Part shown: positions 36,903 to 44,915 of the stretch, in pieces
Numbering within the stretch: the stretch's first letter is position 1
Layout of the letters: every line of letters begins with the position of its first letter
NCBI GenBank assembly: GCA_947500555.1
Contig: CANMSE010000003.1
Span: 248,001 to 312,000 of the forward strand
DNA length: 64,000 nucleotides
Reading direction: 5' to 3'
Source of the DNA: an uncultured Fulvivirga sp.
GTDB lineage: Bacteria; Bacteroidota; Bacteroidia; Cytophagales; Cyclobacteriaceae
Notes under the pieces: generated by a model
The model's input: only the letters and a program-made list of their open reading frames with translations
The model's database searches: none
Told to the model about the DNA's origin: nothing
Position numbers and translations under genes: made by a program

Positions 36903-38999
36903 CTATCCTTCCAATAGTTCGGTCATCGCTATTATTTTCTCTTTGATATCAGCCCTGACCTCACTAGACTCTAACCACTTTTTGAAAGTAGTATATGACC
37001 AAATTTGATTAAAGGACGTGTTATTAATATAGCTATTCAGTAACTCAAAATATTCACTCTCATCTTTTCCTTGTATCAGATTGCTACAATAAAGCAGATA
37101 ATAAGCAACAACTAAAGCACCATTTTCATTTTTAGTTTTATGTTTGAGATTCAAGACAGCCTCTATAGTACTTTCAACAGTCGAATAGTCTCCTGTCATA
37201 AGAGCAGCTTCGGCAAAATTTAAATAATGGTAAGTATAAGTCTTATTTTCGTTTAGCGCTTTTTTATAATAGTAAGTGGCCGAATCAAGCATTCCCCAAC
37301 GAAAAAAAGTACTGCCCATGATTTGATATGATCTATCTGAAATATTATCGGATACCTCAATATATCGATGTAGATATTTTACTGCTTGTTTTAGGTGAGG
37401 TATAGAATAATCGCCCCCTACACTAAAGGATCTCAAATTTTCCGCCAGATCTAAATAAAACGAATTACTAAGCCACCCTTCATTTATTACATTCTCAAGT
37501 AGATTTGCTCCTTGACTAAAATTCCCTAAATAAAACTCAGTAAATATCAAAACTGCGTAAAACTCAAAATTATCTGGAACATACTTAACCGCTTCTTCTA
37601 AATATGGAAGAGCTCTTTTGTAATCTTTATTATTGTAAAGTTCAAATCCAAGGTAATAGTTAGCATTTCCTAGATAATATTCTTTTTCTTCTCGCCTAAA
37701 AGATAGGTCTACTTTTTCAAGAGCATTAATGCAATATTGCATTGAATCAAGAAAGAAATATGTTACCCCCAGATTGAAATTAACATCATTATTCTTCTTC
37801 TCTAAATTTCCAATTTTCTTGTACGTATTTAGTGCTTCTACGTACCGCTCACTGTCCATTTGAATAGCTCCCTTTTCAAGATATGCATTGACAAATTTTT
37901 CATCTTTTGAAATAGCCATGTCAAAGTAGCTAATAGCTTTCCGATATTCATTAATATCTTTCATTATGAGACCATAATAGTGATATGGATCTGGCTTTTC
38001 GGGTCTTAATTCTAAAGCCTGATCAACTAGTGTTTGAAATTCATAATCATCAATTTGACCGTCTGATGCACGTTTTTTAATTTCAACTAGGATTTTCCTG
38101 TATCTGTTTTCAGAGCCGCTTTCAACAGATTCAGGTAAAGTCCAATTTCCTTGACTGTCTACAATTGAATTTAATATTTTGTTAACATAGTTTGAATACT
38201 GATTTGCAAATTGGTATGAATCTGACAATGATGTCCTAAAAGGTGAACCTGTAAAGGATGTATCTTTTTCAGAAATATAAAATGTCGGTAAGATTGAAAA
38301 ATTGTTTCCTTCAACGGTAATGTTTGACCCAACAAGTATTTCAGCGTTTAGTTTCTTGGAAATCTCATTTAAATTGCTTAGTTCTTGTAGGTTGCATGAT
38401 TGACTACTCCTGCTTAATGTAACCGCTTTGAATGGATCTGGCATATTGTAATAGACTGAATATTCAAGATCTTTAACGATGAAATCCAGATCTTTTTGCT
38501 CTTTATCCGTACTTGAGTGGGAAAAACAACTAATAGCGACAGATTTGGATATTGACGCTGCTGGCATAGCCCGGTTTATAAATGAAATCAGTTCTTTGGA
38601 TATAGGATCAATTGTTTTAAAGATTTCATCGATTTTAAACGGTTTTGGGCTTATGTAATAGGACTGTCGGTCAATACGCTGAAAGGCCGTTAGATAAATA
38701 GAAATATTATCATCCAAGATCCGATAATTTCCTGATATAATAAAATCAACATCAGATTCAGAATCTTTCTCTAGTTCTAAATCAGATTTGCTTACCTCTT
38801 TTAATTTTTTTACATCAATATTAGATTCTAATCCTAATCTTGAACGGAGTAAGTTAGCAATTATTACTCCAATTTCCCTGTCAGATTCTGAAGCTCTAGG
38901 ATTATCTAGATCATTAATAACTACAATTACTGGTTCTTGAGCAAAAGAAAAATATGCTCGTAGAATAATAAATACAAACAAGATAAATTTATTAGTCAT
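36903..38999 (-). CDS. Exported TPR protein with CsgG/FlgO-like N-terminal domains
   Basis: The 698-residue protein has a signal peptide (SFAQ). Residues about 22-150 (IVVINDLDNPRASESDREIGVIIANLLRSRLG ... FIISGNYRILDDNISIYLTAFQ) and about 165-290 resemble the nucleotide-free CsgG/FlgO or TolB N-terminal fold, found in outer-membrane secretion or lipopolysaccharide-associated proteins. From about residue 320 on, tetratricopeptide repeats follow one another (YGLIMKDINEYRKAISYFDMAI, ALNTYKKIGNL, YYLGFELYNNKDYKRALPYLEEAV). It overlaps the next gene upstream by 8 bp. It is the last gene of a three-gene operon that starts below the shared palindrome. Probable role: periplasmic scaffold for the envelope complex. 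Confidence 0.65.
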   Translation of the reverse strand: MTNKFILFVFIILRAYFSFAQEPVIVVINDLDNPRASESDREIGVIIANLLRSRLGLESNIDVKKLKEVSKSDLELEKDSESDVDFIISGNYRILDDNISIYLTAFQRIDRQSYYISPKPFKIDEIFKTIDPISKELISFINRAMPAASISKSVAISCFSHSSTDKEQKDLDFIVKDLEYSVYYNMPDPFKAVTLSRSSQSCNLQELSNLNEISKKLNAEILVGSNITVEGNNFSILPTFYISEKDTSFTGSPFRTSLSDSYQFANQYSNYVNKILNSIVDSQGNWTLPESVESGSENRYRKILVEIKKRASDGQIDDYEFQTLVDQALELRPEKPDPYHYYGLIMKDINEYRKAISYFDMAISKDEKFVNAYLEKGAIQMDSERYVEALNTYKKIGNLEKKNNDVNFNLGVTYFFLDSMQYCINALEKVDLSFRREEKEYYLGNANYYLGFELYNNKDYKRALPYLEEAVKYVPDNFEFYAVLIFTEFYLGNFSQGANLLENVINEGWLSNSFYLDLAENLRSFSVGGDYSIPHLKQAVKYLHRYIEVSDNISDRSYQIMGSTFFRWGMLDSATYYYKKALNENKTYTYHYLNFAEAALMTGDYSTVESTIEAVLNLKHKTKNENGALVVAYYLLYCSNLIQGKDESEYFELLNSYINNTSFNQIWSYTTFKKWLESSEVRADIKEKIIAMTELLEG

Positions 39000-39816
39000 T
39001 GCATTTCAATTGAGTTATTTGAGTCATCATCTTATCCAAGAACTTATTTATAAATTCTGGAAATTTCCATGAAGGTGGTATTCTTTCATGTGATATGACT
39101 CCATTATAAATGATTCCCGTTTGATCCTCGATAATAATTTTGATTTTGATCAAATCAGCCTCACACGAGTATAAACAATGGAGGCGTTTATTATTGTCAA
39201 GTAAATTTCCAGACTTGAGGCGATAACAATTGCTTAAATCAGAATTTAAATAATTGAATTTTAACTGAGAGGAAACAAATTCCATGAGACTGTTGGCATT
39301 TTCGTTAGGAACGTCTGCTTCATCTATAAATTCATATATAGATATTTCTGGTCTGGGTAATGTATTCTTATTGATGAAATAATTAATTTCTTTGCTCCAT
39401 TCTATACCTAAAGCAGTTCTTTCCCCTGTAGTCTTATATGAATTTAACCTACCGTAACGGATATCTTTTGCTCGTTTGTTCCAGTCCTTTGCTTTCCAAT
39501 CTTTTAGTTTGATAATGAGCTGCTTAGTTACTGAATTATATATCAATTCAATTGAATATTGTACCTCATAAGAATCAATATAATCCTTCTTTTCACTGTA
39601 ACTTGATTCATTCTGCCAGCTGTCATAATCTCTTATTATGATTTCAACCTTTTCATTATTTAATGCATTTTCTAACCCATCTTGTATCTCTTTTAAATCT
39701 GCAAATTCTGGCAGAGCCTCATTGAATGCAATAACCATAATTGAATTCGCATGAGATTTAAATGAAATGATCACCAGAAGAATAAGTTTCCTTAATATAG
39801 ATAGTCCAGAATTCAT
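38992..39816 (-). CDS. Unknown exported 274-residue protein, middle gene of operon B
   Basis: A hydrophobic N-terminus (LRKLILLVIISFKSHA) suggests export. IMVIAFNEALPEFADLKEIQDGLENALNNEKVEIIIRDYDSW and IELIYNSVTKQLIIKLKDW again hint at a CsgG/FlgO-like alpha/beta fold, as in the next gene. A CYRLKSGNLLDNNKRLHCLYSC stretch contains three cysteines. The gene overlaps both neighbours (4 bp and 8 bp), so the three products are likely made in fixed ratio. Family not recognised. Confidence 0.6.
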   Translation of the reverse strand: MNSGLSILRKLILLVIISFKSHANSIMVIAFNEALPEFADLKEIQDGLENALNNEKVEIIIRDYDSWQNESSYSEKKDYIDSYEVQYSIELIYNSVTKQLIIKLKDWKAKDWNKRAKDIRYGRLNSYKTTGERTALGIEWSKEINYFINKNTLPRPEISIYEFIDEADVPNENANSLMEFVSSQLKFNYLNSDLSNCYRLKSGNLLDNNKRLHCLYSCEADLIKIKIIIEDQTGIIYNGVISHERIPPSWKFPEFINKFLDKMMTQITQLKCND

Positions 39817-40463
39817 GAATTCATCTTTTCTAACGCAGGTTCGATCTTCTTCATAAGAAGTTTCTTGTCATTATCGGGCAAATGATCTTGCTCAATCTTT
39901 TGGAGCATCCAATTTAATTGATTCTTTATTTTTTTCTTGTCAAATGAACTCAATTCGCTTAAAACGAAGATGTAATTTCTCAAAGCATAAATCTTTTGCT
40001 TTTGAATCTTCTCATCCGAATAAGCTTTACCGAACTTGCTTAAAAGGAATTCCTTTGATGAATCAATTACTATTTTCAAAAGTTCAGCTTTATCAACGCT
40101 TTCTTTTCTGCTAATAATTTTGAGTGATCTTAAGTAGATTTCTTTCCTATTCGAACTCTCATTCTCCAGATAAAAAAGTAGTATTGGAACAGCATCAAGT
40201 TCATAGCTGGACAAGAGTAAAATTGCCTTATCACTTTCTTCGTTTTCGCCAATTTTCAAATCGTCAAGAAAATCAATCATTTGATTTGTATAGGTTACTG
40301 AATAGGCTTTATTTCGTTGTTCCAAATACTTATTGACGCTATTAAACAATCCAAACGCAGTAACTAACACAGTAATTAAAGCACCTATCGAAGCAAGGTG
40401 TTCTTTAAATTTATTTTCTGCAGGTCTTCTCCGACTATGGCTTCGCACCCAATGACGTTTCAA
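39813..40463 (-). CDS. Membrane-anchored helical-repeat protein, first gene of operon B (TTG start)
   Basis: The 216-residue protein starts with a very basic stretch (MKRHWVRSHSRRRPAENK), followed by one transmembrane helix (ASIGALITVLVTAFGLFNSV). A soluble alpha-helical part resembling HEAT-like repeats follows (AILLLSSYELDAVPILLFYLENESSNRKEIYLRSLKII). The only start codon in frame after the preceding stop (TGA at about 40467) is TTG at 40463-40461; the first ATG lies well inside. The palindrome lies 67 bp upstream. A basic cytoplasmic tail with a membrane anchor suggests contact with nucleic acid or phospholipid. Family not recognised. Confidence 0.6.
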   Translation of the reverse strand: MKRHWVRSHSRRRPAENKFKEHLASIGALITVLVTAFGLFNSVNKYLEQRNKAYSVTYTNQMIDFLDDLKIGENEESDKAILLLSSYELDAVPILLFYLENESSNRKEIYLRSLKIISRKESVDKAELLKIVIDSSKEFLLSKFGKAYSDEKIQKQKIYALRNYIFVLSELSSFDKKKIKNQLNWMLQKIEQDHLPDNDKKLLMKKIEPALEKMNS

Positions 40464-40530
40464 ATCTCAATAAAATAACTAGTTGCAAATATTTTTAACT
40501 CTCAATTTAAAATGCTCTTCTACAAAGCAC

Positions 40531-40550
40531 AATACCCAACCTTGGGTATT
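40531..40550. promoter_or_regulatory. Shared palindrome copy B (AATACCCAACCTTGGGTATT)
   Basis: Identical to copy A over all 20 bases and 67 bp upstream of the TTG start of the three-gene operon at 36903-40463. A short T-run follows it on the plus strand, as in copies A and C. Confidence 0.7.
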
Positions 40551-40760
40551 TTTTAGTGAAAAGTGGTCTAATTGAAAGGTATTGAGATTCTAAATCGCAC
40601 ACATTTATCACTCTCCCACCCGCCAAACCAACGTCCTACTTGCGGTACAGTGGCTCCTCGTAGCTAGGAGTGTCAGGCAGCGTGCTCAGTGTACGTTAAG
40701 AAAAGAAGAGTAGAGAATAAAGGGAAGGAAGGCCAACCACACAACTATTAAAGCCAACGC
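40531..40760. repeat. Promoter-proximal repeat, copy B
   Basis: The same ordered blocks as copy A are present: GAAAAGTGGTCTAATTGAA, CGCACACATTTATCACTCTC, CGTCCTACTTGCGGTAC, CTCCTCGTAGCTAGGAGTGT, GTGCTCAGTGTACGTTAAG and GAAGGCCAACCACACAACTA. It lacks the CCCGAT...ATCGGG insertion of copies A and C. Confidence 0.75.
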
Positions 40761-40822
40761 TCAATCCTGTTATGGGGTATTGACTATAAGTTTTATTGAC
40801 AACAGTTTCGAGGGTTCTTGAA

Positions 40823-41701
40823 CTACTTACCAATTGTTCTATTCAGTACATAACCTGAAATCCCTCCTAAGAGTGTTCCAAGCACTTCTCCATCGATTAC
40901 CTGTGCCAGGCCAAGTATCAAAATGGTCATAGTCAAAAGTAAAACAGTAGCAACATCTAGTAAGTACTGTTTTCTTTCACTCGTGGCGCTTTCATTGTCA
41001 TTCGCTGATTTGCGCTCAATATAATATGGATATAAAAACAGAATCAAAATGGTGAGACAGAATGAAGGCAGTCCGAACTGGATAGCTATTCTATGAATAT
41101 TTCTATCCTCTTCACTAGCATACAACTGAACCAACTTCTTTTTGTTTGATTCAATTTCTCTTTCAATAGACTGCCTGTAAGTATTAATATTGTCTACAGC
41201 ATCAGCTATTGAATTAAGAACGAGTTGAACATCACCATCTATTTTAGACTTATCAGAATATTTTATCACGGCTTCAGAGTTCAATTCCCCAACTTTATCT
41301 CCTAAATTTCGATACCTCCTACCCAATCTTGCCGTTATACTTTTAAGTTCAAGGCTGCTATATCCTTCAAAATCTGGCTTATAATGGTAATACCCATTAA
41401 AATCTTTGATTGCCTTTGAGAACGTGTTTTGGTCATTCGCAGATTTTAACGGGTCAAGTTCATCTTGAAGCTCTTTCAATACTGGTTGTAAACGCTTAAC
41501 TTCCTTAATATATGTGCTAAATGTCCTGTTGTCCTCCTCAAATTGTTGAATCATGTGATTCACGGAGAATTCATTAGATGGAACATTAAATTCAGACTCT
41601 GATTGCCCTTCTTCACCTGTTGAATCTTGGGCAAAAGCCGATAATGTATTAATGGCTAGAAGTGCCAAAGCAAATGATATCTCTTTAAAAACCATATGCA
41701 T
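40823..41701 (-). CDS. Coiled-coil membrane protein, last gene of operon C
   Basis: The 292-residue protein has a signal peptide (SAFAQ) and an acidic linker. A long helical and coiled-coil part (about 50-205: TFSTYIKEVKRLQPVLKELQDELDPL ... NTYRQSIEREIESNKKKLVQL) follows. Two C-terminal transmembrane segments are IAIQFGLPSFCLTILILFLYPYYI and VATVLLLTMTILILGLAQVI, with a glycine-rich end (GTLLGGISGYVLNR). The coiled coil would face the periplasm. It is co-directional with the Cys-rich gene 9 bp upstream. The architecture suggests an inner-membrane component that reaches into the periplasm; family not recognised. Confidence 0.65.
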   Translation of the reverse strand: MHMVFKEISFALALLAINTLSAFAQDSTGEEGQSESEFNVPSNEFSVNHMIQQFEEDNRTFSTYIKEVKRLQPVLKELQDELDPLKSANDQNTFSKAIKDFNGYYHYKPDFEGYSSLELKSITARLGRRYRNLGDKVGELNSEAVIKYSDKSKIDGDVQLVLNSIADAVDNINTYRQSIEREIESNKKKLVQLYASEEDRNIHRIAIQFGLPSFCLTILILFLYPYYIERKSANDNESATSERKQYLLDVATVLLLTMTILILGLAQVIDGEVLGTLLGGISGYVLNRTIGK

Positions 41702-41710
41702 AAGAATGTG

Positions 41711-42145
41711 TTAAACGTATTTTATCCAGTAAGGAATTCTCCGCCAATCGCCTTCGTGGTCTCTAAACTTTAAAAGGACTAAATAACAATCTAAAGCCCT
41801 TCGCTTCTGCTTGTATTTTTTTGGTGGGTTTAAAATTTGAGCAAGCAACGAATAGTTCTTCTTATACTTGACTAATACGGATTTGGCTGAACGCCAAATC
41901 TTCAGATCACTTTTTGGGCAATTTGGGCATTCATAACACTCCTTTTGGTCCTCAATGCATGTAACACAATCACGAACGATTACCTGACAGTTATAGCAAC
42001 TATCCATTTTCTCAAGGGCTGAAACAATTTTGTCAATCTTAATTTTAAGCTCTTGAGCTGTAATTTCTTTTTGACCCAGTGCATTAGTGAAAATGCATAA
42101 ACAGCCGATTAAAAGAATAGGTATTTGAAAAGGTCTACTAAGTTG
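41711..42145 (-). CDS. Small exported protein with a 10-residue-period CxxC array
   Basis: I start at the ATG at 42145, because MQLSRPFQIPILLIGCLC... gives a clean signal peptide (cleavage after NALGQ); a longer frame up to 42250 runs through the upstream gene. The 144-residue product has C51-x2-C54, C61-x2-C64 and C71-x2-C74-x2-C77, a CxxC pair every ten residues. The C-terminal part is basic (KKYKQKRRALDCYLVLLKF). In the periplasm the pairs could form disulfides, or bind a metal. The start codon overlaps the stop of the 63-residue gene by 8 bp, so translation is coupled. Family not recognised. Confidence 0.6.
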   Translation of the reverse strand, partial: QLSRPFQIPILLIGCLCIFTNALGQKEITAQELKIKIDKIVSALEKMDSCYNCQVIVRDCVTCIEDQKECYECPNCPKSDLKIWRSAKSVLVKYKKNYSLLAQILNPPKKYKQKRRALDCYLVLLKFRDHEGDWRRIPYWIKYV

Positions 42146-42329
42146 CATCTGGTCCATCCACATTGTCGTCAGATTCCTCGGTTTCAGGTCTTGAGACCCT
42201 TTTTTCGATTTCAGTCGGATGTTTTGACGATTGCATATGTGAGATTGCATCTTCTACGGCTCGTTCCTCAGTAGGCTGCCAATCTCCTGTGTAACCACCT
42301 ACTTTACATTTAGCTCTGTACTCTGCCAT
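42138..42329 (-). CDS. Small soluble protein (63 residues) in operon C
   Basis: The product reads AKCKVGGYTGDWQPTEERAVEDAISHM, then an acidic tail (RPETEESDDNVDGPDAT). It has no signal peptide, so it is cytoplasmic unlike its neighbours. The compact N-terminal domain has a conserved look, but I do not recognise it. It starts 25 bp downstream of the barrel gene and overlaps the Cys-rich gene by 8 bp. Confidence 0.6.
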   Translation of the reverse strand: MAEYRAKCKVGGYTGDWQPTEERAVEDAISHMQSSKHPTEIEKRVSRPETEESDDNVDGPDAT

Positions 42330-42354
42330 AATAATTTAGTTTTTATTAGTCACT

Positions 42355-43794
42355 CTAGTTAAATACGATTGGAAATGTTGTCCTCAAACCGATTCCGGTT
42401 CGTTCAAAAATGTTGTCTTCTTTATCTCTGATATCGAAGATATCCTCGAAGGTGAAGAACAACTCAGCGTTAATAAGACTGCCTTTTTTATCATCGCCTA
42501 ATTTTTTGAATGAATAGAATATGCCAGCTACAACGTCAGTAAACGGTTTTTTTTTGTCATTAACATAATGATTGATATTCAAGTGAACCGCACCGTTGTT
42601 TTGAAACATAAATCGATAGTAATCAAGAGAAAACTCTACATTTAAAAGATCCTCCTCATAAGTCATACTGGTGTTGTCTAATACATTTAGCTCACTTTCA
42701 CTTGTTCTTGAAGTATTATTTGTGGGGTAACTTACTCTATCCTTTAAGGTTAGTTCCGTAAGTGAACTGCTATTGTCGTTGTTCCTATACATAGCTGCCA
42801 GATTCCAAAATTCGATTCTCTTATCCTTCTTGAACCATGAATAACTGAGCCCTAAATTGGGTGCCAAAAAATCTGATTTATCGAATTGATCTTTCAGAGG
42901 AACGCTAACATCGATAGCTGTACTATCAAATAGTCGAAAGGTTTTATTAGAGAAGCCGGCAATGATCGAAAACCACTGTACTTTGAAGCCGGTAATTTCA
43001 AACTTCTCTTTCGCCTTCATATCCGCGCTTAACTTTGAGTTTAACGCGTCAAATCTCTGCTCCCAAGCAGGCTCTAACTTCTTCAGGTCATCCTTAAGTT
43101 GCTTTCGCTGATCTCTTTTTTTCTTAATCTCAATTTCATTCAGTGGAACAGCCAGTTCTAATTCTCTCAACTTGAACTGCATGGAGTCTTTTTTTCGACT
43201 ATCAGATGCCCTGTCAATCCTGGCTATTAAAGAGTCAATGTTTCGATAGGCATCCTTTATCCCATTTTCAAGTTGAAAAATTTCTTTTTCCTTTGTAACT
43301 GTAGCATTAATCAGATCCAAACTGTCTTTACAAAATTGAATTTCTATTAACCGCTGTTGATATTCTTTTTCATTCTTGGCCAACTCCTTTATTTGTTTAT
43401 CTTCCAGGTCCACATTGTATATAATGTACTCCTTGTGTCGATTAGTCAAAATACTAAATTGAATTTCACCTCCCACTTTGGTGGCGAACTGTTCGTCATC
43501 AAATATGGATAATATGCCATCTGAGGCGCCCCCCTCGAATTTTAGTCCTATCAAAAAAGGTCTTTTGGATAGCTTCGGAGCTATAGCTCCAGCAAAGGAA
43601 ATTTCGGATTCTTTTGTATCTAACGAAGCATAACTACCAAGATTAGAGCTGTTGTTAGGACTCACTATTTTGGTGAATTCGGTCCTTATCAACTGATCGA
43701 ACTGTTCAGTATCTATGGACTGACCGAATATTCGTTGTGAGAGAAAGAAGGTAATCACACTTAGTAAGAATGTCAGTCTAAAATTGATAATCAT
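42355..43794 (-). CDS. Outer-membrane beta-barrel with periplasmic coiled coil, first gene of operon C
   Basis: The 479-residue protein has a signal peptide (RIFGQS). Beta-strands of barrel type surround a long charged coiled-coil insert (about 155-265: KEYQQRLIEIQFCKDSLDLINATVTKEKEIFQ ... KKRDQRKQLKDDLKKLEPAWEQ). The second half again has alternating strands (FKVQWFSIIAGFSNKTFRLF, APNLGLSYSWFKK, VEFSLDYYRFMFQNNG) and ends GIGLRTTFPIVFN, with a terminal aromatic two residues from the end, as expected for an outer-membrane barrel. Palindrome copy C lies 50 bp upstream. Together with the coiled-coil inner-membrane protein it could span the envelope. Family not recognised. Confidence 0.7.
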   Translation of the reverse strand: MIINFRLTFLLSVITFFLSQRIFGQSIDTEQFDQLIRTEFTKIVSPNNSSNLGSYASLDTKESEISFAGAIAPKLSKRPFLIGLKFEGGASDGILSIFDDEQFATKVGGEIQFSILTNRHKEYIIYNVDLEDKQIKELAKNEKEYQQRLIEIQFCKDSLDLINATVTKEKEIFQLENGIKDAYRNIDSLIARIDRASDSRKKDSMQFKLRELELAVPLNEIEIKKKRDQRKQLKDDLKKLEPAWEQRFDALNSKLSADMKAKEKFEITGFKVQWFSIIAGFSNKTFRLFDSTAIDVSVPLKDQFDKSDFLAPNLGLSYSWFKKDKRIEFWNLAAMYRNNDNSSSLTELTLKDRVSYPTNNTSRTSESELNVLDNTSMTYEEDLLNVEFSLDYYRFMFQNNGAVHLNINHYVNDKKKPFTDVVAGIFYSFKKLGDDKKGSLINAELFFTFEDIFDIRDKEDNIFERTGIGLRTTFPIVFN

Positions 43795-43844
43795 AATTAT
43801 GTCAGTTTGATGATTCTAATCTAGTTTATTGTTGAAGTTTCTGA

Positions 43845-43864
43845 AATACCCAACCTTGGGTATT
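43845..43864. promoter_or_regulatory. Shared palindrome copy C (AATACCCAACCTTGGGTATT)
   Basis: Identical to copies A, B and D. It lies 50 bp upstream of the start of the beta-barrel gene that opens the four-gene operon C. Confidence 0.7.
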
Positions 43865-44070
43865 TTTCATGACTAGAAAAGGTGAGATTGTGCCTTTGAA
43901 GTCGCACACATTTACCACCCGATAACTATCGGGTCTCCAACCCGCAAGGCCAGCGCCCTACTTGCGGTACAGTGGTAGGAGTGTCAAAAGAGTACTCAAT
44001 CTACGTTAAGAAAGGAAAAGGTATGAAAAGAAGGAAGGCCAGTCACACAACTATTGAAGCCAACGCTCTC
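43845..44070. repeat. Promoter-proximal repeat, copy C
   Basis: It shares CGCACACATTTACCAC, the CCCGATAACTATCGGG palindrome at 43918-43933 (compare 36685-36700), CCTACTTGCGGTACAGTGG, TAGGAGTGTCAAAAGAGT, ACGTTAAGAAAGGAA and GAAGGCCAGTCACACAACTA with copies A and B. The CTCCTCGTAGC half of one hairpin is missing. A weak further trace lies at about 44757-44800. Confidence 0.7.
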
Positions 44071-44224
44071 CTGATAGCTATAGGGACCGAAGCTAAGTAA
44101 CCCCGCATCAAGTGCGGGGCAGGCTATAACAGGACATTAAATAACATTTATTGATTGTTCTGCCCAAACAAACTATCCATCATTATATTATCTTGCGCAA
44201 GTTTTCAAAACAAGATCATTTATT

Positions 44225-44740
44225 ATGAGGCGAAAAATCCCAGAATCAACTCTACCAAAACTCAATCGCTCGCAAATGATTACTTCCGAAGGCTTACAAA
44301 AGCTGAGGGATGAGTTGGATCATTTATGGCGTGTGGAGCGACCAGATACCACCAAAAAGGTAACTTGGGCTGCTAGCCTTGGAGATCGCTCTGAGAATGC
44401 TGACTATCACTACAATAAAAAGCGATTGCGGGAAATAGATAATCGTGTGCGATATCTTCGCAAATGCATCGATGGGTTTAAAGTGATTACCTATCACCCC
44501 AGCCAAGAAGGAAAAGTGAATTTTGGTGCTTGGATAGAAATAAAAAACGTGGAGAAAGGTCTTCAAAACCGTTTTCGTATTGTTGGCTACGAAGAGTTAA
44601 AAGACAACAAAGATTATATCTCTATGGACTCCCCAATGGCTAAAGCGCTTCTTGATAAAACTGTTGGAGATGAAGCTATAGTTAAAACCAAAATGGGTGA
44701 CTTTGTATGGGAAATTCTTAAAATAGAATATCAGAAGTAG
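44225..44740 (+). CDS. GreA/GreB-family transcription elongation factor
   Basis: The 171-residue protein has the Gre coiled coil with ITSEGLQKLRDELDHLWRVERP and the GreB-type tip SLGDRSENADYHYNKKRLREIDNRVRYLRKCID, in which the acidic D and E residues reach into the RNA polymerase secondary channel. The C-terminal FKBP-like domain has FRIVGYEELKDNKDYISMDSPMAKALLDKTVGDEAIV. The function is rescue of backtracked RNA polymerase by transcript cleavage. It diverges from operon C. A short basic N-terminal extension (MRRKIPESTLPKLNRSQM) is present. Confidence 0.92.
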   Translation: MRRKIPESTLPKLNRSQMITSEGLQKLRDELDHLWRVERPDTTKKVTWAASLGDRSENADYHYNKKRLREIDNRVRYLRKCIDGFKVITYHPSQEGKVNFGAWIEIKNVEKGLQNRFRIVGYEELKDNKDYISMDSPMAKALLDKTVGDEAIVKTKMGDFVWEILKIEYQK

Positions 44741-44915
44741 TATAACCAAAATAGATCTTAAGAAAAAGGCCAACTCGCACTATTAACACCTACGCAAAGA
44801 CCAGCCGTTCGCACCCAAAGCCGATTTAACATAACACAGTCCATTATATAGCAACTGTAGGAAATCCCATAATGCCGTGTGTTTGTTGCATGTCCAGGTA
44901 TTGAAACTTGTTAGA

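Larger units (their letters stand above)
40464..40822. promoter_or_regulatory. Upstream region of operon B with palindrome and repeat copy B
   Basis: This 359-bp gap has no gene. It carries the palindrome at 40531-40550 and the extended repeat to about 40760, then about 60 bp before the stop of the 292-residue protein gene. Confidence 0.55.
43795..44224. promoter_or_regulatory. Divergent gap upstream of operon C and the GreB-like gene, with repeat copy C
   Basis: This 430-bp gap has no gene. It contains the palindrome (43845-43864), the extended repeat to about 44070, and a strong CCCCGCA ... TGCGGGG hairpin at 44101-44119. The last hairpin is about 105 bp before the GreB-like start and could be a dispersed palindrome or an attenuator. 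Confidence 0.5.

Noticed and set aside
42146..42250. Longer N-terminus of the CxxC-array protein up to 42250
   Set aside because: It would overlap the 63-residue gene by more than 100 bp and hide the signal peptide; the ATG at 42145 is coupled to the upstream stop codon and gives a clean signal sequence.
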